This document shows positions 34,286 through 41,906 of a DNA stretch of 64,000 nt, one piece after another. The notes beneath the pieces are model-generated. The model was not told the origin of the DNA. It made no database searches and saw nothing but the letters and a program-made list of their open reading frames with translations. Each line of letters opens with the position of its first letter. The stretch's first letter is position 1. The stretch comes from Nibrella saemangeumensis. Its GTDB lineage: Bacteria > Bacteroidota > Bacteroidia > Cytophagales > Spirosomataceae. The stretch lies in the NCBI RefSeq assembly GCF_039541915.1, contig NZ_BAABHD010000001.1, forward strand, positions 1 to 64,000, read 5' to 3'. A program made the position numbers and the translations under genes.

Positions 34286-35146
34286 TCAGGCCGCGATAGA
34301 TCGGGGATTCAAATGCGTTAGTTGCTCGCTCAGTTTCCAGAGTTCCTTCGCATAGAAGTCGCTGCGGGCTTCCTGACTCGGCGTTTTGGGCTTACACTTA
34401 TCAAAATACAATCCTGTTACATTGGCCACTTCAGGCGATCCAGCCAGGTAAATGCTGGTTTCGGCCCCTTTCTCCGGTGAAATAAAGAAGGGCTTCATCA
34501 GTTTGAACATCAGCCCGGTCAGACTGGTGGCACCATTCGCAAAGTTGGAGTTAATGGCTCCCGGATGCAGACTGTTGGACGTAATGCCAAAATCCATGAT
34601 CCGGTCGGCGAGTTCTTTGGCAAACAGGATGTTACAAAGTTTGGAGGCTCCGTAAGCCCCCATGCCCGAGAATGATTTTGGCTTAGCCAACTGGTCAAGC
34701 TTAAAGGCTTTGCTCCAGCGGTGGGCCTCTGAGGATACCGTAACGATGCGTGGATTGGTACCTTTCTTCAGCATATCCAATAGCATATTGGTCAGCAGGA
34801 ACGGCCCTAAATGGTTGATGGCGAAGGTCAGTTCGATACCCTCGGGTGAGTATTGCTCTTTGTCGATGAGCAACCCGGCATTGTTTACCAGCACATCAAG
34901 TTTGTCGTAGCGGTCCGCTACTTCGCGTGCGGCCTGTATCACGGATTGCTGACTGGCCAGATCGCACCAGATCAGATCCACCCGGCCGGTTTTACTTACC
35001 GCTTTTATTTCTTTCCGGACAGGCCGGGAGGTGTCGAGATTCCGGCAAAGCATAAGGATGTCAAACCCCTTTTTGGCCAATTCCATAGCCGTAACCTTTC
35101 CGATACCGGAATTAGCACCGGTAATCAGGCAGAGACGTGAATTCAT
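34286..35146 (-). CDS. SDR oxidoreductase (retinol dehydrogenase-like), paralog A
   Basis: 286 residues. Cofactor loop ITGANSGIGKVTAMELA (~7-23), LVNNAGLL, and active-site AYGASKLCNIL with the classical YxxxK. The pattern of VTSLHPGAINSNFANG-type C-terminal sequence resembles RDH11/WWOX-like short-chain dehydrogenases, which act on hydrophobic alcohols/aldehydes; the real substrate is unknown. It shares strong similarity with the next gene on the same strand (85-bp gap), so this is a tandem duplicate and probably one operon. Confidence 0.85.
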   Translation of the reverse strand: MNSRLCLITGANSGIGKVTAMELAKKGFDILMLCRNLDTSRPVRKEIKAVSKTGRVDLIWCDLASQQSVIQAAREVADRYDKLDVLVNNAGLLIDKEQYSPEGIELTFAINHLGPFLLTNMLLDMLKKGTNPRIVTVSSEAHRWSKAFKLDQLAKPKSFSGMGAYGASKLCNILFAKELADRIMDFGITSNSLHPGAINSNFANGATSLTGLMFKLMKPFFISPEKGAETSIYLAGSPEVANVTGLYFDKCKPKTPSQEARSDFYAKELWKLSEQLTHLNPRSIAA

Positions 35147-35230
35147 ATAGTGTAATTGGGTAAATCGCAGAAGCTAAGTTTAGGAAATATAGGTGTTTTC
35201 CGTTTATGAAACCGGCAGGCAGCCAAACGA

Positions 35231-36112
35231 TCAAACTATCTGAGCCTGCGGGATTGGCTGTTCAATGCCGGTGAGTTGTTCGCTCAACTGCCAAAGCTGT
35301 TGGCCCAGTTCCCGGTTCAAGGCTTTGTCGCTGGGCTCCAGTGGCTTACAGCGGGCAAAATATAGCCCGGTTACGTAATGCACCTCCGGTGAAGAGGCCA
35401 GGAATATATGAGTCTTCGCCATGGTTTCAGGTTCTGGCGCAAATAACTTAGCCACCGAAAAAGCCAGGTGCAGCAGCCCTTTGGCGTCGCCGTCCTCGGC
35501 AAAATTGCTGTCGACCAGCCAGGGGTGTAGCGCGTTGACGGTAATACCGTAGTCCATCAGCCGGTCGGCCAGCTCGAAATTGAACAGAAGCTTTGCCAGT
35601 TTGGAGTCGCTGTAGGCACCAATGGCACTGTAGTCGCTTTTGTCACGCTTAACGATGTTGTCCAGGTCAAACGGAGCCGCGTAGTGCAGTTCCGAGGCTA
35701 CATTGATGATTCGCCCTTCCTCGCTTTTCTTCAGCAAATCCAGCAGCAGATGCGTCAGCAGGAAATGGCTGAGGTAGTTGGTCGCAAAGGTCAGTTCAAT
35801 ACCGCCGGGTGAGTACTGCAAATCGTTGACAACCCGGCCGGCATTGTTAATCAGCACATCAAGGTGATCGAAGCGCCGGTTTATCTCACCGGCCGCTTGC
35901 CTGACCGACTGCATATCACCGAGGTCGCACTGAACCAGGTATACATTGCGGGTTTTGCTGGCTGCCTGCACTTCCTGCTGAACACGATGGGCTTTTATCT
36001 CGTCCCGGCAGAGCATAATAATATCAAATCCTTTCCGGGCTAATTCAATGGCTGTCACTTTTCCAAGGCCGGAGTTAGCGCCGGTAATCAGGCACAAAGG
36101 GGGTCGCTGCAT
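35231..36112 (-). CDS. SDR oxidoreductase (retinol dehydrogenase-like), paralog B
   Basis: 293 residues. ITGANSGLGKVTAIELARKG is almost identical to the start of paralog A. The NNAG motif is INNAGRVV, and the catalytic YxxxK appears as AYSDSKLAKLL. The substrate loop (WLVDSNFAEDGDAKG) and the C-terminal TGLYFARCKPLEPSD also align with paralog A. Both copies keep the catalytic residues, so both are probably active, with different specificity. First gene of the two-gene unit; a CTGCC-type repeat lies in the 187-bp region upstream. Confidence 0.85.
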   Translation of the reverse strand: MQRPPLCLITGANSGLGKVTAIELARKGFDIIMLCRDEIKAHRVQQEVQAASKTRNVYLVQCDLGDMQSVRQAAGEINRRFDHLDVLINNAGRVVNDLQYSPGGIELTFATNYLSHFLLTHLLLDLLKKSEEGRIINVASELHYAAPFDLDNIVKRDKSDYSAIGAYSDSKLAKLLFNFELADRLMDYGITVNALHPWLVDSNFAEDGDAKGLLHLAFSVAKLFAPEPETMAKTHIFLASSPEVHYVTGLYFARCKPLEPSDKALNRELGQQLWQLSEQLTGIEQPIPQAQIV

Positions 36113-36182
36113 ATCTTCTCATCTAAGTCCTACCCCTTAACTATCCGGGTGTGCAGCGGGTTTTGAGAAGAGGTAAATTCTT

Positions 36183-36302
36183 TAGCAGGCAGTATGCAGT
36201 TGGCAGATTGCAGTGAGCAGTTCTCAGTGGGCGGCAGGCAGACACGGTAAGCAATCTGCCAGTTCTATTTTCGGCTAACTGCCTACTGAGAACTGCCTGC
36301 TA
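36183..36302. repeat. CTGCCTACTG-type dispersed repeat element (copy 3)
   Basis: The left part (36183-36240) contains AGCAGGCAGT, GCAGTTGGCAG, GAGCAGTTCTCAGTGGG and GGCAGGCAG. The right part (36256-36302) contains CTGCCAGTT and AACTGCCTACTGAGAACTGC. It forms a long imperfect hairpin. The right edge overlaps the complement of the pgl TAG stop codon. Confidence 0.8.
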
Positions 36303-37019
36303 CAAACGCCCCGCAGCTGCTTCATCCACAAACCAAATCAGCTCACCGTTGGCGGGCTGAATACGCTGAGAAGGGTAAACGGCGGGTTGATACGTACCGT
36401 GGAGAACTTCTTTTAGCACGGTTGCTTTACCCTGCCCCGTCACTAAAAAGGCTACACAGGCGGACTGGTTGACTACCGGAGCGGTGAGCGTCAGCCGATA
36501 CATATCCTGTGCGTTCAGGTGATAAGCAGATGTCCAGGCCTGGTCTTCAAACACTACCTCAGTACCTGGAAACAGGGAGAGGGTATGCCCATCATCCCCC
36601 ATGCCGAGCAGGACGAGATCAAACGTACTGGTTTGCTTGTCGAAATAGTGGTGAAGCAGTTGGCCGTAGGCGGCAGCAGCCGCTTCCGGCTGTAGATCCG
36701 TCTGCCAGTGGTGGATTTTTGATTTCGGGATGGGTACATGATTCAGCAGGGCTTCGGAGGCCATGCGGGCGTTGTTGCGCTCATCAGTAAACGGTACATA
36801 GCGCTCATCGCCCCAGAAGATATGCAGGCGGTCCCAGGCAATAGTTTCCCGATATGGCGGTGTGGCCAGCAGTTCAAACAGCTTCTGGGGAGTGCTACCA
36901 CCAGATAAGGCGATGGTGAAACGGTTCTGGCGCTCAAGCACCTCCCCAATATAGCTGACTAACCAGTCGGCAACGGCGCGGCTGAGTTCGGTGGGGTCTT
37001 TGTAGGTTTGGAGTTTCAT
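36300..37019 (-). CDS. pgl: 6-phosphogluconolactonase
   Basis: 239 residues from the ATG at 37019 (MKLQTYKDPTELSRAVADWL); the open frame to 37175 is not supported. The SGGSTP motif (IALSGGSTPQKLFELL), WGDERYVPFTDERNN and LLGMGDDGHTLSLFPG are the defining motifs of DevB-type lactonases. It hydrolyses 6-phosphogluconolactone in the oxidative pentose-phosphate pathway, directly after the zwf reaction. It is 38 bp downstream of zwf on the same strand, so the two make an operon. The stop codon merges with a dispersed repeat. Confidence 0.93.
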   Translation of the reverse strand: MKLQTYKDPTELSRAVADWLVSYIGEVLERQNRFTIALSGGSTPQKLFELLATPPYRETIAWDRLHIFWGDERYVPFTDERNNARMASEALLNHVPIPKSKIHHWQTDLQPEAAAAAYGQLLHHYFDKQTSTFDLVLLGMGDDGHTLSLFPGTEVVFEDQAWTSAYHLNAQDMYRLTLTAPVVNQSACVAFLVTGQGKATVLKEVLHGTYQPAVYPSQRIQPANGELIWFVDEAAAGRL

Positions 37020-37057
37020 GTGGTATGTTTTACCCCAACCCCCTGGGTTGGGGGTGT

Positions 37058-38563
37058 TTATTTCGGCAGCGTTACCCAATGATGGCCGTCCTGAGCAATG
37101 AGGGCTTCGGCATCTTCGGGACCCCAGGAGTCGGGGGCGTAGTTGGGAAAGTCGATGGGCGGGCGCTTCTCCCATGCTTCCAGAATAGGCATGATTACCT
37201 CCCAGGCCGCTTCAACCTGGTCGGCGCGCATGAACAGGGTGGCGTTACCGGCCATCACATCCAGCAGCAGCGTTTCGTAGGCTTCCGGCTCCTGTCCGTC
37301 GTAGGCATCCTTGTAGCTGAAGACCATATCGACCGGGTTGAGCGTCATCGATTGTCCCGGTCGCTTAGCCTGGAACCGCAGCCGAATGTCCATCTCTGGT
37401 TGAATACTAATAATCAGGCGGTTGGGTCGCCAGGTTTCGGCGGCCTCTGCCGGGAAGGCATAATGGGGGGCCGGTTTAAACTGAATGGTAATAACCGTGG
37501 TTTTTTCGTGCAGGTACTTGCCGGAGCGAACATAGAACGGTACATGCTGCCAGCGCCAGTTGTCAATAAACAGTTTCACGGCCGCGAAGGTATCTGTCGG
37601 TGAATTAGGTTTTACACCTTCTTCCTGCCGATAACCGTTTACCTCTTTGCCTTTCATCCAACCTGCGCCGTATTGACCCCGAACGGCATAATCACGCACC
37701 TCATCGGGCGGTATCCGGCGGATGGCTTTGAGTACATCGACCTTTTTGTTGCGGATCTCGTTGGCGTCGAACGAGACAGGGGCTTCCATGGCCACCATAC
37801 AGAGCAGTTGCAGAATATGGTTCTGCACCATATCACGCAGGGCCCCGGCTTTTTCGTAGTAGCCGCCCCGGCCTTCTACCCCCACCGTCTCGGCAGCTGT
37901 AATCTGAACATATTCAATATAATTCCGATTCCAAAGCGGTTCAAACAGCGCATTAGCGAAACGCAGCGCCAGAATGTTCTGCACCGTTTCTTTGCCCAGG
38001 TAGTGGTCGATGCGGTAAATCTGCTCCTCTGTAAAGAGTTTGGTAAGGAGTTGATTCAGTTCCTGTGCACTCGTCAGATCATGCCCAAAAGGCTTTTCGA
38101 TGACAATGCGTACGCACGGCCGATTGGCGCACATGGGTAACGTACCCAGTTTGGTAGCAATATCGGCGAATAGCTGTGGCGCTACCGCCAGGTAGAAAAT
38201 GACATTAACCTTGTGGCTCCATTCCGCTTCTTTCTGCTGAACGTAATCGGGGATCTTCTGGTAGGAGGCCTCATCACCGGCGTCCATTTGCAGGTAAAAA
38301 ACACTGTTGGCGAACTGATCCCAATCGCCGTTGGCCTGGTCCTTACGTCGCGAAAACTGTTGAATACCCTCCAGCAGCCGCTTCCGGTAGGTTACGTCGG
38401 AATACTCGCTGCGACCGATGCCCACAATGGCAAAGCGTTCGGGCAGGTAGTTATCGAGGTACAGATTGTAAAGGGCCGGGCTCAGTTTCCGGAAGTTGAG
38501 GTCGCCACTGCCGCCGAAGATAAACAAAATGGTGGGTGGGATTGGTTTGGTTGATGAGGCCAT
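37058..38563 (-). CDS. zwf: Glucose-6-phosphate 1-dehydrogenase
   Basis: 501 residues from the ATG at 38563 (MASSTKPIPPTILFIFGGSG). The NADP fingerprint FGGSGDLNFRKLSPAL is at ~16-31 and the substrate signature RIDHYLGKETVQNI (with His general base) at ~195-208. EKPFGHDLTSAQELN, the structural-NADP region and the C-terminal LFMRADQVEAAWEVIMPILE are all typical. It commits glucose-6-phosphate to the pentose-phosphate pathway and makes NADPH. It is first in an operon with pgl. The divergent neighbour rpiB belongs to the same pathway. No gnd gene is in the window. Confidence 0.96.
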   Translation of the reverse strand: MASSTKPIPPTILFIFGGSGDLNFRKLSPALYNLYLDNYLPERFAIVGIGRSEYSDVTYRKRLLEGIQQFSRRKDQANGDWDQFANSVFYLQMDAGDEASYQKIPDYVQQKEAEWSHKVNVIFYLAVAPQLFADIATKLGTLPMCANRPCVRIVIEKPFGHDLTSAQELNQLLTKLFTEEQIYRIDHYLGKETVQNILALRFANALFEPLWNRNYIEYVQITAAETVGVEGRGGYYEKAGALRDMVQNHILQLLCMVAMEAPVSFDANEIRNKKVDVLKAIRRIPPDEVRDYAVRGQYGAGWMKGKEVNGYRQEEGVKPNSPTDTFAAVKLFIDNWRWQHVPFYVRSGKYLHEKTTVITIQFKPAPHYAFPAEAAETWRPNRLIISIQPEMDIRLRFQAKRPGQSMTLNPVDMVFSYKDAYDGQEPEAYETLLLDVMAGNATLFMRADQVEAAWEVIMPILEAWEKRPPIDFPNYAPDSWGPEDAEALIAQDGHHWVTLPK

Positions 38564-38669
38564 GGCAGAGAAGTCTGGTGTTGGTGCCCTAGGGCCCCGA
38601 AATATACCGACACCCTTCGTCTGGTGCAAGTCATTGAGGCTACGACTTCTGTTTACTGAGGGAATAGCC

Positions 38670-38677
38670 TACTTTTG
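38670..38677 (+). promoter_or_regulatory. Candidate -7 box of rpiB
   Basis: TACTTTTG matches TAnnTTTG; the predicted start site is about 37 bases before the rpiB ATG. A degenerate TTCTG lies near the -33 position. Confidence 0.4.
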
Positions 38678-38720
38678 GCGCACCACATCCTACCCGTTCA
38701 CACACTAACGACCAACGCTT

Positions 38721-39149
38721 ATGAAAATCGCCATCGGCTCCGACCACGCCGGATACCCATACAAAGAGAAAATTAAGCAATTCCTGATTGGCTTAGGCCA
38801 TGATGTCACCGATTACGGTACCTTTTCGGAAGAGCCCGTCGACTACCCCGCCTTCATCCGCCCGGTAGCCGAAGCCGTGGCCCGTGGAGGAGCCGAGCGG
38901 GGCGTAGTACTTGGTGGTTCCGGAAATGGAGAGGCCATGACCGCCAATCGGGTAAAAGGCGTTCGCTGCGCCGTATGCTGGAATATAGAATCGGCCCGCC
39001 TGGCCAGGGAGCACAACGATGCCAACGTTATTTCCCTCGGCCAGCGTATGGTGTCTGAGGAAACAGCCCTGGAGATCATAAAAACATGGCTGGATACACC
39101 GTTTGAGGGCGGTCGGCACATTCAGCGGATACGGATGCTGGATACGTAG
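38721..39149 (+). CDS. rpiB: Ribose-5-phosphate isomerase B
   Basis: 142 residues, the normal length. Begins MKIAIGSDHAGYPYKEKI with the substrate-binding DHAG motif. The active-site strand reads VVLGGSGNGEAMTANRVKG: as in the mycobacterial type, the catalytic Cys of E. coli RpiB is replaced (GGSGNGE), and Glu is expected to be the base. VCWNIESARLAREHNDANVI is also conserved. It interconverts ribose- and ribulose-5-phosphate. It is divergent from the zwf-pgl operon, which forms a small pentose-phosphate gene cluster. A hairpin repeat follows the stop codon. Confidence 0.95.
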   Translation: MKIAIGSDHAGYPYKEKIKQFLIGLGHDVTDYGTFSEEPVDYPAFIRPVAEAVARGGAERGVVLGGSGNGEAMTANRVKGVRCAVCWNIESARLAREHNDANVISLGQRMVSEETALEIIKTWLDTPFEGGRHIQRIRMLDT

Positions 39150-39155
39150 GCGTTT

Positions 39156-39184
39156 GTACGAACCACTGGGACGGGGGTTCGTAA
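39156..39184. repeat. GTACGAACC hairpin repeat (copy 1)
   Basis: Arms TACGAACC (39157-39164) and GGTTCGTA (39176-39183) flank a G-rich loop (ACTGGGACGGG). Nearly identical to 46125-46155 (one base differs in the loop). It lies between the convergent rpiB and desulfurase genes. Confidence 0.75.
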
Positions 39185-39185
39185 A

Positions 39186-40340
39186 TCAAGCCAGCTTCGC
39201 TTCTTTCTGGTAAACCCCCGCCAGCGTATCCACAGCAAAGTCAACCTCGTCGGCCGTATTGTATTTGCCGAAGGAGAAGCGGATGTTGCCCCGATCCGGG
39301 TCGATGCCGGGTAAAGCCGAGAGTACATGTGACCCTACGTTGGTGCCACTGGAGCAGGCACTGCCGCCGGAGGCTGAGATACCGGCAATGTCGAGGTTGA
39401 ACAACAGCATGTCGCTGATGTCGGAGGCTGGCAGGCTCACGCTCAGCACGGTATACAGGCTATTCGACAGGTCGGCGGAGTTGCCGTTGAAGCGGACATC
39501 GTCAATCTTTTCGCGCAGGCGGTCAATCATGCGCTGTTTCAGGCCTTCGATATGCCGCCGGTGTTCGTCCATGTCGCGGTAGGCGATCTCCAGCGCTTTC
39601 GCCAATCCGACAATACCGTAAACGTTTTCGGTGCCACCTCGCATGTTTCGCTCCTGGGCACCCCCATAAATGAACGGGTGAATGCGATTGTTGGCGTTGA
39701 CGTAGAGGAACCCTACTCCCTTCGGCCCGTGAAATTTATGCGCGGCACCGACGATGAAATCGGTTTTTAACTGCTGTAGGTTATGCCGAAAGTGCCCCAT
39801 CGTTTGCACGGTATCACAATGGAAAATAGCATCGTACTGCTTACACAAGGTACCTACGGCATTCAGGTCGAGGAGGTTACCGATTTCGTTGTTGCCGTGC
39901 ATGAGCGATACCAGTGAACGCGGATTATTGTGCAGCAACGTTTCCAGATGAGTCAGGTCGATGTCACCTTTCTCGTCGATGCGGACCAGGCTTAGTTGAA
40001 TGGTACCCTGCTGTGCCATATGCTCCAGCGTGTGCAGCACGGCATGGTGTTCGATGGGCGAGGTAATGGCGTGCGTCAGGCCGTAGGTTTCAATGGCCGA
40101 GCGGATGGCGGTATTATCAGCTTCGGTGCCGCCGGAGGTAAAAAATAGTTCGGAGGGAGACGTATTCAGTAACGTCGCCACTGTTTTGCGGGCTTTTTCA
40201 ATCGCCGACCGGACGATGCGGCCATGGCCATGAATGGAAGAAGGATTGCCGAAGTTCTCGGTCATCCAGGGGAGCATGGCCTCCAGCACATCCGGGTCGA
40301 GCCGGGTGGTGGCTGCATTATCAAGGTAAACGCGTTGCAT
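39186..40340 (-). CDS. Cysteine desulfurase (NifS/IscS family)
   Basis: 384 residues from the ATG at 40340 (MQRVYLDNAATTRLDPDVLE); the longer frame to 40412 is not used. The PLP-binding site is AAHKFHGPKG with K202, TSGGTEADN and PIEHHAVLHT are conserved, and the mobile-loop catalytic cysteine is C329 in GGSACSSGTN. It removes sulfur from cysteine for Fe-S clusters and thiocofactors. The short active-site loop suggests class I (NifS/IscS), not SufS. There is no isc or suf operon around it, so which one it serves is unclear. A TATCTTTG box lies only a few bases upstream of the ATG, so the mRNA may be leaderless. Confidence 0.92.
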   Translation of the reverse strand: MQRVYLDNAATTRLDPDVLEAMLPWMTENFGNPSSIHGHGRIVRSAIEKARKTVATLLNTSPSELFFTSGGTEADNTAIRSAIETYGLTHAITSPIEHHAVLHTLEHMAQQGTIQLSLVRIDEKGDIDLTHLETLLHNNPRSLVSLMHGNNEIGNLLDLNAVGTLCKQYDAIFHCDTVQTMGHFRHNLQQLKTDFIVGAAHKFHGPKGVGFLYVNANNRIHPFIYGGAQERNMRGGTENVYGIVGLAKALEIAYRDMDEHRRHIEGLKQRMIDRLREKIDDVRFNGNSADLSNSLYTVLSVSLPASDISDMLLFNLDIAGISASGGSACSSGTNVGSHVLSALPGIDPDRGNIRFSFGKYNTADEVDFAVDTLAGVYQKEAKLA

Positions 40341-40344
40341 AGGG

Positions 40345-40352
40345 CAAAGATA
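40345..40352 (-). promoter_or_regulatory. Candidate -7 box directly before the desulfurase ATG
   Basis: The minus strand reads TATCTTTG (TAnnTTTG). The expected transcription start would fall on or within a base or two of the ATG at 40340, which predicts a leaderless transcript. Confidence 0.4.
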
Positions 40353-40454
40353 ATAGGTTGCTGCGGAGAAACGTAACGACAGCAAGTCCTCACGAGTCTT
40401 CCGGCAAATCAAAAGTTATCCGATATTCACCTAATCAACGCCTTGTATGCCAAA

Positions 40455-41006
40455 ATGATTCGCTACACCACCGCTGCTACCGACGATGATTTACAACAGA
40501 TTCTGGCCCTCCAGCAGCAGAATCTCGCCAAAATAATTACCCCCGAACAGCAGCAGGAGCAGGGCTTTGTTACGGTCGTACACACCCTGCCCTTATTGCA
40601 GCAGATGAATGCAGCCGCCCCGCAGATCATCGCTAAAGATGGCGACCAACTGGCGGGCTATGCCCTGGTGATGCCAACTTCCTTTCGTTCTTTCATACCC
40701 GTGCTGCAACCTATGTTCGACCTGCTGGATACACTGGAGTACGACGGACAACTGGTGGGCAGCTATTCGTATTATGTGATGGGCCAAATCTGCGTAGTGG
40801 AAAAGTACCGTGGACAAGGCGTCTTCGATGGGTTGTATCAATACCATCGTGATCGCTTATCGGCCGACTTTGACCTGTGTGTAACGGAAGTAGCCACCCG
40901 CAATACCCGCTCCCTACGGGCACACCAGCGGGTCGGTTTTACATCCATTGCTGAGTACGAAGATGAAACCGACCGGTGGTGTGTCATTGTTTGGGACTGG
41001 CGGTGA
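40455..41006 (+). CDS. GNAT-family N-acetyltransferase
   Basis: 183 residues from the ATG at 40455 (a TTG 12 bases upstream is the alternative). The acetyl-CoA binding segment is VMGQICVVEKYRGQGVFDGL (the V/I-x-x-x-x-R/Q-G-x-G/A motif as YRGQGV), followed by the C-terminal EVATRNTRSLRAHQRVGF, the usual 'N..S...H...GF' pattern. The N-terminal ~70 residues are helical (LQQILALQQQNLAKIITPEQ). The acceptor is unknown; many such enzymes acetylate small molecules or protein N-termini. Single gene. Confidence 0.85.
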   Translation: MIRYTTAATDDDLQQILALQQQNLAKIITPEQQQEQGFVTVVHTLPLLQQMNAAAPQIIAKDGDQLAGYALVMPTSFRSFIPVLQPMFDLLDTLEYDGQLVGSYSYYVMGQICVVEKYRGQGVFDGLYQYHRDRLSADFDLCVTEVATRNTRSLRAHQRVGFTSIAEYEDETDRWCVIVWDWR

Positions 41007-41012
41007 CTGAGT

Positions 41013-41775
41013 TTATTTCGTTACCTGTCTGAGGGAAGCTTTTAACGCTTCGTACTCTCCTCCTTCAATAAAAGCGGCTATTTTACCCGTCCGATCGATC
41101 ACTAAAAAAGATGGACTGCGAGTGACCTGATATTTTTTGTGAAAGCCGTACGATTCCGGAACGGGAACAAATGGAACCGTATTACTGACCAGAAACGTCT
41201 TGACCTCCTGCTCCGTATTGTTTAGAACACCCAGCGATATCAGACCGGTTTCGGTCTGGAACGGCTGAAGCACTTGGGATAGGCCAGTCGCCTGTTTCTC
41301 ACCCCAAAACGGCTTGTTCAGACTTATCCAGAAACTGAGTACCACTACATTCCCTTTCAGGTCGGTAGACCGGTACGTTTTACCGTCGATACCCTGCATG
41401 ATAAACAATGGAATCTCTGCTCCAACCTGAGGTTTCTCGTTGGCTCCGAGACTTCTAAATATCCGGGTTTCTCGTTCTTCCGGCGTTGTCGGACGAAGCT
41501 TAAAGGTTGTTGCTTTCCCGTGACTCGTCATACACCGGCTCCAGATGATACCCGTTTGGGTTCTCTTTTAGGAGTTGAGTGTATTCCCGATACGGAATGC
41601 GCTTATCGGTAGCCTTATCGAATATGGGTGTGTTTTCATTCAATTCAAATGTAGAGGCAATACCACTCCGGTGAATCTGTGGGGAAGCGTCGGTGCGAAT
41701 TATGGTTTGGGCGAAGCTATAGGAGGAGAGCAGACAGAGGACTATACTCGTAAAAACGTTGTTTAGAAAGGACAT
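41013..41775 (-). pseudogene. Frameshifted thioredoxin-fold protein lacking CXXC
   Basis: Two overlapping frames together make one protein: an N-terminal part (start 41775, signal peptide MSFLNNVFTSIVLCLLSSYS, ending shortly after GYHLEPVYDE) and a C-terminal part (open to 41013, from KATTFKLRPTTPEERETR). Removing one base near 41527-41530 (reading DEYGKATTF) would restore a single ~250-residue frame. The thioredoxin-like domain has VVVLSFWISLNKPFWGEKQ where a CXXC would be, so it has no redox cysteines. SPSFLVIDRTGKIAAFIEGG holds the cis-Pro loop. It is either a pseudogene or a base error; the C-terminal frame (ATG at 41531) could be made alone. Confidence 0.7.
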
Positions 41776-41858
41776 ATGATAGTTATATATATAAATATGC
41801 CTGGTAAGTATACAAAGAAAAGTTAATAGGTTGCTTTCTGCAAGTTAATGGAATAAAC

Positions 41859-41888
41859 AAAAGGGCGGCTCGTCAAAGCCGCCCTTTT
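41859..41888. terminator. Bidirectional terminator of the tricorn-like protease gene
   Basis: AAAAGGGCGGCT / AGCCGCCCTTTT, 12-bp perfect stem with a 6-base loop, directly downstream of the 41907 stop on the minus strand. Confidence 0.85.
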
Positions 41889-41906
41889 AAGATTTCGCAC
41901 TATCGC

